Assembly: GCF_029852145.1 (NCBI RefSeq)
Contig: NC_079975.1
Coordinates: 22,511,364-22,575,363, forward strand
DNA length: 64,000 nt
Direction of reading: 5' to 3'
DNA from: Microplitis mediator
Taxonomy: Eukaryota; Arthropoda; Insecta; Hymenoptera; Braconidae
Shown: one piece after another, positions 11,401-22,300 of the stretch
Layout of the letters: every line of letters starts with the position of its first letter
How positions within the stretch are numbered: the first letter of the stretch is position 1
Notes under the pieces: model-generated
Seen by the model: only the letters and a program-made list of their open reading frames with translations
The model's database searches: none
Told to the model about the DNA's origin: nothing
Made by a program: the position numbers and the translations under genes

Positions 11401-12454
11401 AGATATCGTTCATTCTGGTCTTGACTATACTATGGAACGATCAGCCAGAGTGAGTAGATAAATATGTTATTTATTTACGATACTAAAGTTGGCGGACTTC
11501 TAACAATTTTAGTATTTTTTTCAAAACGATAAATTAAAAACAAAAAAATACAAAAAATTTCACTTATAGTTTTTTTAATATTCTACATGTGCATATTGTT
11601 TTTCAATCGATTTGTTAAAAAAAAAAAATCAGAAAATTCTTGATTGTCTGCCAACTTCAAAATTATTGTTTTTTATTAAGGGACAAGATTTTTGCCGCAA
11701 TTTTCAAATGAATGGTTCAAATTTTTGATATTAGAGCGGAAATATTGGTCTTATAAAAAAAGTTTTTAAACAAAAGTTGTAGGAAAATTAATTTCCGAAA
11801 GAAAATGTCTCTTATGATTTTTTTATACGACCAATATTTTCACCGTAATTCCAAAATTAAGATTCATAATGACTGATTCAAAGTTTTGATAATTATGAAA
11901 ATCTTAATTTTGAAATTACGGCTTTCTTATTAGTCATATGAAAAAATTATAAGAGAAATTTTTTTTATAAAATTAAATTTCCTACAACTTTTGTTTGAAA
12001 AATTTTTTTATACGACCAATATTTTCACTGTAATTCCAAAATTAAGATTAATAATGACTGACTCAAATTTTTGACAATTATGAAAATCTAAATTTTGAAA
12101 TTACAGCTTTCTTATTAGTCATATGAAAAATTTATAAGAAACATTTTTTTTATAAAATTAAATTTCCTGCAACTTTTGTTTGGAAAATTTTTTCATACGA
12201 CCAATAGTTTCGCCGTAACATCAAAAATTTGACACCATTAATTATTGTTATTTTTAAATCAAAGCAAAAATTCTGGTTTCCAATTATCATTATTAGTATT
12301 CAGTAATTGATTAATTATTTTTAAAATATATTTCTAGGCTATCATGAAGACTGCGATGAAATATAACTTGGGATTAGACTTAAGGACAGCAGCCTATTCA
12401 AATTCCATTGAAAAAATATTTACGACATACTCAGAAGCCGGTCTTGCTTTTTAA
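3776..12454 (+). CDS. Gdh: Glutamate dehydrogenase, mitochondrial (complete, 6 exons)
   Basis: Exons 3776-4226, 9929-10129, 10212-10759, 10818-11028, 11295-11449 and 12338-12454 join in frame with GT..AG introns to give 560 residues, the usual length for animal GDH. The enzyme interconverts glutamate and 2-oxoglutarate plus ammonium with NAD(P) in the mitochondrial matrix. Visible landmarks: a basic N-terminal leader with few acidic residues (transit peptide); PCKGG with a substrate lysine near residue 149; VPFGGAKAG with the catalytic lysine near 185; PAPDMGTGE with the catalytic aspartate near 227; GFGNVG, the dinucleotide-binding turn, at 310-315; and NAGGVTVSFFEW in exon 4. The rest follows the insect family almost without gaps and ends GLAF. 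The first ATG at 3776 is used; a TTG two codons upstream is in frame but not needed. The first intron is 5.7 kb, the others 58-888 bp. Confidence 0.97.
4506..5066. mobile_element. Two adjacent family A MITEs, the first interrupted by family B
   Basis: The first A runs from about 4506 to 4904 and carries a B insertion at 4687-4888 close to its right end. Both sides of B show TACATT (4681-4686 and 4889-4894), and removing B restores GCTACATTCACACTC, the normal A end. A second A follows to about 5066. Confidence 0.75.
4687..4888. mobile_element. MITE family B inside family A
   Basis: 202 bp, starting ATGATCCTAAAGTTAG and ending GGCTAACTTCAGTATCAT, bounded by a TACATT direct repeat. Confidence 0.75.
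5681..5733. repeat. (TA)n microsatellite
   Basis: About 25 uninterrupted TA units in Gdh intron 1. Confidence 0.9.
5782..5975. mobile_element. MITE family A, intact copy
   Basis: TGAGTGTAAATGTAGCAGAC to TGCTACATTCA, about 190 bp, with long imperfect inverted repeats (ATAAATAGAGTAAATAATTAA and its complement). Useful as the empty-site reference for the interrupted copies. Confidence 0.8.
5976..6563. mobile_element. Run of family B MITE copies
   Basis: A partial copy starts TGATCCTGAAGTTAACAGAC (5976), a worn copy lies around 6125-6340, and a fuller copy at about 6359-6563 runs from GATCCTGAAGTTGG to GGCTAAGTTCAGTATCA. All share the internal ATGCACATGTAGAAAAT block. Confidence 0.65.
7514..7919. 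mobile_element. MITE family A interrupted by family B
   Basis: The A left part is 7514-7652 and its right part resumes at 7858 and ends TCTGCTACATTCAAACTCA. The insert (B, 7653-7857) is flanked by AATTATTT and AATTATTC, an almost perfect 8-bp duplication. Confidence 0.8.
7653..7857. mobile_element. MITE family B inside family A
   Basis: 205 bp; begins ATGATCCTGAAGTTAGCAGA and ends TGCTAACTTCAGTATCAT. Confidence 0.8.
8374..8432. repeat. (AAT)n microsatellite
   Basis: About 18 AAT units in Gdh intron 1. Confidence 0.9.
9722..9821. mobile_element. 100-bp TA-flanked MITE, pogo/Tigger-like ends
   Basis: Left CAGTCTGACTTCGTTATAAG, right CTTATAACGGGATCACTG, TA on both sides (9720-9721, 9822-9823). 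CAGT...GTTATAAGACTA ends recur in the larger copy at 21443-21899. The pogo/Tigger label rests on the CAGT start and TA duplication only. Confidence 0.75.
9929..10129 (+). CDS. Gdh: Gdh exon 2: catalytic core
   Basis: Acceptor TATTACAG precedes 9929. The exon encodes GIRFSMDV..., ALMTFKCA and VPFGGAKAG (catalytic lysine), and ends KKGFI with a split glycine codon before GTAAG. Confidence 0.96.
10212..10759 (+). CDS. Gdh: Gdh exon 3: active site aspartate and NAD(P)-binding fold
   Basis: The largest exon. It carries PAPDMGTGEREMSW, the GKP..QGG segment, SATGRGV and GFGNVG of the Rossmann fold, and ends ...SRIQ in phase 0. Confidence 0.96.
10818..11028 (+). CDS. Gdh: Gdh exon 4
   Basis: Encodes AKIIAEAANGPTTPAAD, IPDLYINAGGVTVSF and the LNHVSYGRLTF segment, ending ESNYHLL. 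It lies after a 58-bp intron, and its phase 1 end joins exon 5 as a glutamate codon. Confidence 0.95.
11295..11449 (+). CDS. Gdh: Gdh exon 5: antenna/regulatory region
   Basis: Encodes ESVQESLERRFGRVGGRIPV through LDYTMERSAR, which in animal GDH covers the antenna and pivot-helix region used in allosteric control. It is preceded by TTATAG and followed by GTGAGT. Confidence 0.95.
11477..12240. repeat. MITE family B plus family L tandem repeats in Gdh intron 5
   Basis: A B copy (about 11477-11668) is followed by tandem units of roughly 188 bp. The block TACGACCAATATTTTCACCG near 11824 recurs near 12008, and again in altered form near 12195. A shared ATTAAATTTCCTACAACTTT block links it to the other L arrays. 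Confidence 0.7.
12338..12454 (+). CDS. Gdh: Gdh exon 6: C-terminus
   Basis: Encodes AIMKTAMKYNLGLDLRTAAY through the final AGLAF and a TAA stop. Acceptor TTTCTAG precedes it. Confidence 0.95.
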   Translation, partial: AIMKTAMKYNLGLDLRTAAYSNSIEKIFTTYSEAGLAF

Positions 12455-12709
12455 TTACTAGTCATGAATATTAAATTGATAATAATGATAAATATTTAAA
12501 TTTAAATGATCAATGAGACATTTTATAGTAGAATCAAACAGTAAACAATCAACACATTGCATAAGTCAGTATTTTCTCATATTTTTAATTGACATTTAAC
12601 CGTTTGTTTTATTGAAAGGACTCAGTTTCTTATGACTTTATGTATGGTATCATTTGGTTACAATATTTGTAAGGACTGATAATGAGATATCAGCTCTGAT
12701 GACTGAAAA

Positions 12710-12715
12710 AATAAA
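12710..12715 (+). terminator. Gdh polyadenylation signal
   Basis: AATAAA lies 256 bases past the Gdh stop codon, and the sequence around it shows no gene or obvious repeat. It is the first canonical hexamer after the stop. Confidence 0.55.
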
Positions 12716-13107
12716 ATTATACGATTATAAATTAATTTAAATGCCAGCATATACTCAATTATTGTATCCAATTAAACAGCAAAAATTTCATTTCACATTT
12801 TCGCGCCACTATTTAAAATTTTAAAAAACTATTCTTCAAAATATTGTAATCATTTGATACAATTCACAAATTGTATAGAACTGAGCCTTTTATTTCATGA
12901 TTATAAAAATTATAAATTATCATATATTACTTATGAATCATTAGTATATACATTTTTTTTATCAAATATTTCATATGAACAAAACTGAAATCATTAATTG
13001 ATATTCCGTAAAAAAAATTGTTACAAAAATGTTGACTATTTTGAATTTCAAAATGTGATAATGAATTTTTTTTAAACTTCGGAAATTCAAATGAAAAATC
13101 AAAAATT

Positions 13108-13295
13108 GACGGCACAAAAAAAAAGGGATTTTTTGGGGCAAAAAATTTGTATCCACCCCAAAAAAATTTTTTTACTATGAATTGAAAACCAAAATTTTCT
13201 TAAGGCGAGAAAAAATTTTTTTGTCAGAAATTTTTTTTTTTTAATTCATAATAAAAATATTTTTTTGCGCCAATCCTTTTTTTTCTGTGTACTAT
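13108..13295. mobile_element. MITE family D
   Basis: Runs from GGCACAAAAAAAAAGGGATT to AATCCTTTTTTTTCTGTGTA. Internal arms (GGCGAGAAAAAATTTTTT and its complement) make it nearly palindromic. Other copies lie at 51172-51285, 61493-61681 and 62696-62918. Confidence 0.65.
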
Positions 13296-14582
13296 TAAAA
13301 TATAAAAAAAAATTCAAAATCAGTTTTTTCCGGCTGTATTTTGCACTGAAAAAAAAAATAAAACTTGAAATTTTTAATTGAGAGAAAAAGTTAACGGAGA
13401 AGTAAAACTTTTTATTTATAGTCTGAAGTAAATTGTTTTCTTTTTTGTATTTTCAGAAGTTTAAAAAAAATTCGTGTTACATTTTGAAGTTTTGAAGTAA
13501 ACGCTTTTTAAAAAATTTTCACGGAATTTATATTTACATATTTAATTCATTAATTTAATTATTGTGACAGTTGACGCTTTACAAAAACGACATTAAAGTT
13601 ATTTTTTTTGCAAGCAAACTTAATTATAAAATTAATAATAATTGTTATAATTAAATGATTAATTATAAGACACCACTTGTTTAGAACCACGTTTTTTATA
13701 TTAAATATTGCCGTTTTAATAGAATTTTTTGAATTTTTAATGCTGAATTTGTGTGCGATTATTGCGCCTCTAATAATTTTTAAATAAAATTTTATTATTA
13801 TAATTAAATATTAATTTAACAAAAAAAAAGTAATGAGGCATTATTGTAACTTAATAATAATCATGACGAAAGTATACAGTTACAAATTACAAGTTTTGAA
13901 TTGTAAGAATGAAAACGTTCTGCTCAAGTGACTGTAATTTAAAATAAAAATAAAAAAAAAAAAAAAACAGCCTACGGCACAATGTATTATATACAATTAC
14001 ACAATAAGTGTACAAAAAGTGTTTGAATAAAATATTATTGTCCGATTTTAAATTAAAATAAAATAATATTGAGAATTTCAAATTTTTAAATATTGGAAAA
14101 TTTTTTATTCGGTACGAATTCAAATACTCGGGGCGGATATAAAATATTTCTAATGCGCATTTGAGAAATTTTGAGTCCATGATAATCGTATCGTTTATTT
14201 GTGTTTTAATTTTTCAAATTTGATTCTGAGAAAACTCAAATTATTTTTAAAAATTTTCATTTCTTAAAACGAATAATTGAAATTATTTTAGTAATTAAAA
14301 TTTTAAAGCATGCGGATATTAGAATTTTTTCAAAAATTCTAGTACGTATGAGCAAGTAATTTTTTTTTTAAATTTGAAAATTAAAAAATAACTCAAATTT
14401 TTTAAATCATTCAGAATTAAAAAGTTTTTTTATTGGAATTTTAAATCGAATATTAATATTCAATATTTTAAGTACCAACTATTTGCTCTCCTCTAAATTA
14501 CATCTACTAATTAAAAAAGAAGTGAAAATTGCTGTCAGTAATTTTAATGTCAAAAACAATTATTCAAAGTATCATATTTACA

Positions 14583-15150
14583 CAGAAAAAAAAATTTTTT
14601 TGGCTCAAAAAATTTTTACTCGCCCCAAGAAATTTTTTGCATTATAAATTTCAAACAAAAATTATCATGATACCAAAATTATGATACTGAAGTTAGCCGA
14701 CGTCTAATTTTTAGATTTAGTCTCAAAACAATAAATTGCAAAAAAAAAAAAAATATTTGAAAAAGTTGCACCTATAGTTTTTTTAATTTTCTACATGTGC
14801 ATATTTTTAGTTTTTTTTTTTTTTGTAATTGATTTAAAAACAAAAATTCAAAAGTTGTTGATTGTCTGTCTACTTCAGGATAACCCAAAATTAGCCGTCT
14901 AATAATTTTTGGATTTTTTTAAAAATGATAAAATTAACAAAAAAAAAATTTCAAAAAATTGCACCTATAGTTTTTTAAATTTTCTGCATGTGCATATTTT
15001 TAGTTTTTTTTTTTTTTGTAATTGATTTAAAAACAAAAATCCAAAAATTGTTGATTGTCTACTAGCTTTATGATCATAAATTATTTTAGGGCGGGAAAAA
15101 TTTTTTGAATCGAGAAAAAAACTCTTGCGTCAAGAAATCCTCTTCCGTGT
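14583..15150. mobile_element. MITE family D interrupted by two tandem family B MITEs
   Basis: D starts ACAGAAAAAAAAATTTTTTT (14583) and ends AATCCTCTTCCGTGTA (about 15150). Between its halves are two B copies: 14690-14882, starting TATGATACTGAAGTTAGCCG, and about 14883-15080. Confidence 0.65.
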
Positions 15151-15683
15151 ATCTAATGTACTAATTATTGTTTAATTGCATATTAAATTACCATTTTTTT
15201 ACTTAACTCGAATAACTTCCGTAATTGAATTTATAATTTAAATTTTCAAAAACATACTTAATATTTTTTTTCACGACATTTTTCCGTATGCCGAATGTGT
15301 TTAAAAAAAAAATTGTAATAAAATAATCAAAATAAAACCAATAAAAAAAAAATTAAATTTGTTTTAAAATTAAAACTTCCTACTTTTATTGTAAATTATT
15401 TAATTTATGTTACAGAAAATGTTTTTGAATGCCTGTACGTCTCTGCTCGATAAAAATTTAAAATATTTTGAATGCAATGTGCTAATAATTAAGGAAACTG
15501 CTGATAAATCTTAATGATAAAAGATTATCAAGTATAAGAATTTAATTTTGTATAAAAAATATTTACAATTTCCGTATTATTTTCTTATAAATTGGCGGTA
15601 AAATTAATTATTCGTTTAGTCAGTCCGCTAGTGTTCATAAGAGTATCAATTACTTAATAAAATAATTATTTAAAATTTTTATA

Positions 15684-16021
15684 ATGTCTCCACTTTTAAA
15701 TCTTATACTCGTTTTATTGGGAGGATGTAATACAACATCTCCATTACCTCCATTATCACCCAGTGATGTGGGTTTACCTTTTTCAATTTTTAATGCTAAT
15801 TCGTCTTCGTTAATTTCTTTGCCAAATAAAAATTGTAATTGTGATGGTAATAAAATAGTCCCGACTTTATGTGAAATGGTAATTAATTAATTAAGAAAAA
15901 AAATTAATGTTTTGTAAACAGTAATTACGAATTTAATGAAATAGTTTCAGAAGCTTGCACTCTGTGGAAAAAATTATGGAGATACGATAAAAAATAATAG
16001 TCAAGAGAAAGTAACTGATGG
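15684..16021 (+). CDS. Serpin-fusion exons 1 and 2: signal peptide and short N-terminal segment
   Basis: Exon 1 (15684-15878) gives the hydrophobic leader, then a Pro/Ser segment and a Cys-containing NKNCNCDG. Exon 2 (15951-16021) ends VTDG in phase 2, matching the acceptor at 16099. The ATG at 15684 is the first in frame after an AT-rich leader. Confidence 0.75.
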
Positions 16022-16331
16022 GTAAATTAATGGCATATTTTTGAAATGATGATTAATTATTTATTTTTAATTGATTTTATTTATTATTTATTTGGTAGTG
16101 GTACGTCGATGACTTTGAATCCAATTGCGTCAAGTATTGGTGGGAATACAATTAAACTTAATGGTACAGATGATGATGATGATGATGATGATGGAGTTAT
16201 CATGATAACACCTGGTCCACGTAATAAAGATGTTAGTAGTACACTAGAGGCTGGAGTAACTGAACCAAGTGATGAAAAAATAACTCGGAGAAAATTTAAT
16301 GCTGAACCATCAGATACTGATGACAATGATA

Positions 16332-16381
<50 letters not shown>

Positions 16382-19300
16382 AAAGAAAATGATGAAAATA
16401 CTAAAATGACGACAGGTGATCCACGTAGTAAAAATACGACACCAATGACTGATGTTACTGAAGCCAGTGAAAAAAAAAATACTGATAAAGTGAATGATAC
16501 TGAATCAACTTCAGATACTGATGATAATGATGATGATAAAAATACTAAAATGACAACAGCTGATCCAGGTGGTGGAGATACGACACCAATGACTGATGTC
16601 ACTAAAGCCAATGAAAAAAAATATACTGATGCAGTGCATGATACTAAATCAACTTCAGATACTGATGATAATAATGATGATAGGAATAGTAAAATGACAA
16701 CAGGTGATCCAGGTGGTGGAGACACGACACCAATGACTGATGTCACTGAAGTCAGTGAAAAAAAATATACTGATGCAGTGCATGATACTATATCAACTTC
16801 TGATACTGATGATAATGATGATGATAAAAATAGTAAAATGACGACAGGTGATCCAGGTGGTGGAGACACGACACCAATGACTGATGTCACTGAAGTCAGT
16901 GAAAAAAAATATACTGATGCAGTGCATGGTACTAAATCAACTTCAGATACTGATGATAATGATGATGATAGGAATAGTAAAATGACAACAGGTGATCCAG
17001 GTGGTGGAGACACGACACCAATGACTGATGTCACTGAAGCCAGTGAAAAAAAAAATACTGATGCAGTGCATGATACTGAATCAACTTCTGATACTGATGA
17101 TAATGATGATGATAGAAATAGTAAAATGAGAACAGCCGATCCAAGTGGTGGAGACACGACACCAATGACTGATGTCACTGAAGTCAGTGAAAAAAAATAT
17201 ACTGATGCAGTGCATGATACTATATCAACTTCTGATACTGATGATGATAAAAATAGTAAAATGACAACAGGTTATCCAGGTGGTGGAGATACGACACCAA
17301 TGACTGATGTCACTGAAGCCAGTGAAAAAAAAAATACTGATGCAGTGCATGATACTAAATCAACTTCTGATACTGATGATAATGATGATGATAATGTAGT
17401 GACAACTATAGATTTGGAACTTAGAGATAGTGATACAACACCGAGAGCTGGTGTGACTAAAACGAGTGAAGAAACAACTACCGATAGAGTACATAGTGGT
17501 GACTCAACTACTGAAGATGGGGGTAATAGTAAGATGACAACAGTTGGTCCACATGATGAAGACAGAGGTACGACATCTAAAACTGAAGTAACAGAATCAA
17601 GTGATAAAGAAACTACTGACGTAGCACAAAATATTACACCATATCCTGAAGATGATGGTAATAAAAAAAATGATAGTAAGATGACATCTGACCCGGGTGA
17701 TAAAGAGACTGATACGGCATCTAAAACTGAAGTAACAGAATCAAGTAATACAAAGATGACTGAAACTTCCTTGACTCCTGATAGTGTTACGACACCGACT
17801 CCTAGCAAAGCAATTACTGATGGAGTACATGGTACTAAAACATCAACTGAAGATGATGGTGGTGATAACAAAAATGAGGACAATGATGATATTAAAATGA
17901 CATCACTTGGTCCAAATGATAAAGATACTGTTACATCGACAACTGATGTAACTGAATCGAGTGATAAAGAAACTGCTGACGTAGGGAAAAATACTAAACC
18001 ATCTCCTGAAAATAATGGTGGTGATAACAGTAATGAGGATAATAATGATACTAAGATGACAACATCTGATCCGGGTGATAAAGACACTGATATGACATCA
18101 AAACCTGATGTGACTGAATCAAGTGACACAGAAACTACTGATGAAGAACGTAGCACTAAATCTTCTCCTGAAGATGATGCTGACGACAATACAAATCAGG
18201 ATAATAATGACAGTAAAATGACAACCTCTGAACCAGGTGATAAAAACACTGATACGACATCAAGTGGTGTAACTGAATCGAGTGATAAGAAAACTACTGA
18301 TGGAGAAAGTACTGAAACATCTCCTGAAGATGATGCTGGTAATAAAAAAAATGAGGATAATGATGATAGTAAAATGACAACACCTGCACCGGATGATAAA
18401 AACACTGATACGACATCAAAACCTGATGTAACCGAATCGAGTGATAAGGAAACTACTGATAGAGAGCAAAGTTCTAAACCATCTCCCGAAAGTAGTACTG
18501 ATGACAATAAAAATGAGGATAATGATGATAATAAGATGACAACCCTTGATCCGAATGATAAAGACACTGATACGACTTCAACAAGTGATGTAACTAAGCC
18601 AAGTAATCATGAAACTACCGATGAAAAACATAGCACTGAACAATCTCCTAAAGATGAAAACAAAAATGAGGATAATGATAATAGTAAGATGACAACACCA
18701 GATCCGGGTGATAAAGACACTGATACGACATCAAAAACTGATGTAACCGAATCGAGTGACAAAGAAACTACTGATGGAGAGCAAAGTTCTAAACCATCTC
18801 TCGAAAATGATAGTAAAATGACAACACCAAATCCGAATGATAAAAGCACTGATACGACATCAACAAGTGGCGTAACTGAATCGAGTGATAAAGAAACTAC
18901 TGGTGGAGAAAGTACTAAAACATCTCCTGAAGATGATGCTGATGATAGCAAAAATCAGGAAAATGATGATAGTAAAATGACAACGCGTGCACCGGATGAT
19001 AAGAACACTGATACGTCATCAAAGCCTGATGTAACTAAATCAAGTGATACAGAAACTACTGATGAAGAACGTAGCACTAAATCATCTCTTGAAGATGATG
19101 CTGATGATAGTAAGATGACAACACCAGATCCGAGTAATAAAGGCACTGGTACGACATCAATAACTGATGTAACCGAATCGAGTGATAAGGAAACTACTGA
19201 TGGAGAGCAAAGTACTAAAACATCTCTTGAAGATGATGCTGATGATAACAAAAATGAGGATGCTGATGATAACAAAAATGAGGATGCTGATGATAACAAA

Positions 19301-22300
19301 AATGAGGATGCTGATGATAACAAAAATGAGGATGCTGATGATAACAAAAATGAGGATAATGATGATAGCAAAATGACAACACCTGATCCGAACGATAAAA
19401 ATACCGCTACATCAAAAACTGATGTAACTAAACCAAGCGATACACAAACTACCGGTAGAAAATATAAAGCTGAACCATCTGAAGATTACAATGAAAATGT
19501 TGATGATTATGACGATGATAATGGTCTCGTAATAATAACACCCAAACCAATTGAAAATTGGACATCACCAACTGCACCTACTGAACCCAGTGAAAAATAC
19601 CCTAGCGAAGAAACAACTCAAGCTTTTACAACAATCGAATCAACTCACTCAGAAGAAACTCCAGAGCCCGAATCTACCCATGGGTATGATAAATTTCTAC
19701 TGATTTACAAACTCAACTATATTCTACAGAGCATAATTTTCATTCATTTATAAAAATTTATCCTATAGAGTATCAGATACTCCAGATAATCAAGAAGAAA
19801 ATGAGACTGACGATTCGGAACTGACAACTTTTTACTCAACGATTACAACCGAGTAAGAAAAAGTTTAAATTTATTTTTGTAAATCTGTTTGTTTCGGAAA
19901 AAATTATAAGAGACATTAATAATTTATCAGGAAACCAGATCTGGTAGAAGAAAAAGATGATCTACATGATAAAATTATCACTGATGACCCAATTGTCACT
20001 CAAGAACCTGAATCTATCCCAGAAAATCCAGAACCTCATTCAGACTCGAATAGTTCTGCTGAAAAGCCAGATAACGAAAAAGAAAATTTTGACGATCATT
20101 CAAAAGAAACAACCGATGACTTTACTACTCAAGGACTTTTATCAACAACTTCGGAGCTTCGCGCTACAACCAAGTATTTGCTCAACACTTTTATTAAAAT
20201 TTAATTAGTATTTGATATAAGTAATTAATATGCATAGTAATAAATAAAAATAATTGATAGCGCGCTTGAAGAATTTGAGAAGACGGATAAAGATAATAAT
20301 AAAAATGCGCAAGACCAAAGTGAAACTGAAGACTTTATGACCACTCAGAAACCATCAACTATTTCAGAGACTTCAGAGTATCCTTACACTAAGTATACTC
20401 TCATTTCTTCATTATATTTATCAAATTATGATTAATGAAACTACAAAATCATTGATTTCTTTGTAATAATTTATAGTGCGCCAGTGAAATCAAATACTCA
20501 AGATGATCAGATAATTACTGATCATTCCACTGAAGAAAGTATTCCTAGTTCAGAAAATCCGGAGCTTGAGTCTACCAGGTGCTTAATATATTTGTTTAAT
20601 TTAGTTATGGCTGCGCAATTTAAAAATCTCGTGATTAAATTTAATATTTGAAAGATGATCAAAATTTTCGCGATTTGAGTCGAGAAACTTTAAAAGTTAC
20701 AAATAATTTAAGGGAAAAAGGGTCTGAGATACAAAAAAAAGAGGATATTTTTGTGATTTTTTTTTCAGAGTACCTTCGTTATTAAAATTCTCAAAATTTC
20801 TGTCATTATTAAGCATCATTCCAAGAATATTCTGTGAAATTTTCATAAAAAAATATTGAAAAATAAGCCAGTGGTAGTGGGGAGAGACGAGTCACTTTAA
20901 AAAAAGTCTCAATGCCGTAGGCAGGATAACTCATGACTGCCTCATCTGAAATCAAAAAACCAAAAAGATTTCTTTAGTACATAAGTTTATCTTGGATTTG
21001 AACGAAGGATTTTTTTTTCCAATAACTACTTATTTTTTAATTAAACAAAAGGAAGAATTTTAGGGAAAAATCAGAGTTTTTTTATTGCACCTTTACCAAA
21101 CATTCAAAAATGAATATTTTGTTCATTCCTTCGTTCAAATCCAAGATAAACTTATGTACTAAAGAAATCTTTTCGGTTTTTTGATTTCAGATGAAGCAGT
21201 CATGAGTTATCCTGCCTACGGCATGGAGACTTTTTTTTAAAGTTAATCGTCTCTCCCCACTACCACTGGCTTATTTTTCAATATTTTTTTATGAAAATTT
21301 CACAGAATATTCTTGGAATGATGCTTAATAATGTCACAAATTTTAAGAATTTTAATAACGAAGGTACTCTCAAAAAAAAAATCCCAAAAATATCCTCTTC
21401 TTTTGTATCTCAGACCAGCTTCTCCCCTTAATATTAAATATACAGTAGGACCTAGTTATAAGACTAGCTCAGAGCTGTTGGGGAAAAGATTCTTAGAATT
21501 GAGGTACTCCTACTCTTGTGCTCAACAGCGTTTGTGCCCAAGCCTCGCTATAAGACTATCGCCGTTTTGCGTTTTATTTATGTATTCGGTTCAACTTTAC
21601 TCCATTATACAGTGAATCTATTTTATATATAATCATAAATAACCAGAATTTTGTCGTTTTGTTCTGTTAATTAATTCAGTGATACCACGAAATTTTACGT
21701 ATTCTTCATAAAAATACATTATTTAATCTACAATCTTTATGTATGTACATTTTATCTCGATTTTAGTCGTGCTGATCGTTAGTCTTATAGCGAAGTTTCG
21801 GCGCAATTGAGTTGTTGATGGGAGAAGGGTTTCGAGGAAGTTTTAACAATTTGAGGGGAAGAGTCTTATGACGCGTAGTCTTATAATGAGGTTCTACTTT
21901 ATATTAAAATAAACCATTTAGTTCTCCAGAAGAGCCGAAGAATATAGAAGACGAATCAGTTGATACTGATAGGTCAAATACTGATGATTCAATGATCAAA
22001 GATTCACCGATCATCAATTCTAAACCTAATATCAATGAAATAGAACCTAATTCTTCTACTGAAGCTCTGAATCCTACTGATTTCTCTAATTGTCTTGAAG
22101 TAGACAGAGACAATCTTGCAAGTTTTGATAATATTACGCTACAACCGCTTGAGAAAAAGACACAAAAGACGATGATAAATAATTTCAATGACTTTGGAAT
22201 CATCTTAATTAAGGTAATTATTTTAAAAAAATTTCTCTGAATCCAAAAACTAGAAAATTATTTATTTTTTTCAGACTATTTTTCAAGATAATAAAAAAAA

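Larger units (their letters stand above)
12455..15683. other. Gdh 3' UTR and intergenic spacer
   Basis: Contains the Gdh poly(A) signal, a family D MITE (13108-13295) and a D copy carrying two B copies (14583-15150). The stretch 13300-14580 is AT-rich with an open minus-strand frame that resembles no protein I know. The last 80 bases before 15684 include a possible initiator (GTCAGT near 15619), but no firm promoter element. Confidence 0.6.

Noticed and set aside
12927..14180. Minus-strand frames between Gdh and the serpin gene
   Set aside because: AT-driven Phe/Ile/Lys-rich translations without domain or splice support.
16046..16098. Upstream start of the large acidic frame (hydrophobic MMINYLFLIDFIYYLF)
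   Set aside because: It looks like a signal anchor but is intron sequence: TTTGGTAG at 16091-16098 is a good acceptor in phase with exon 2, and exon 1 has its own signal peptide.
16084..19371. Long minus-strand open frames (up to 364 codons) rich in Ser and Val
   Set aside because: They are the antisense of the GAT/ACT-rich acidic exon; codon bias leaves few stops. The plus strand has the signal peptide, splice phases and serpin domain.
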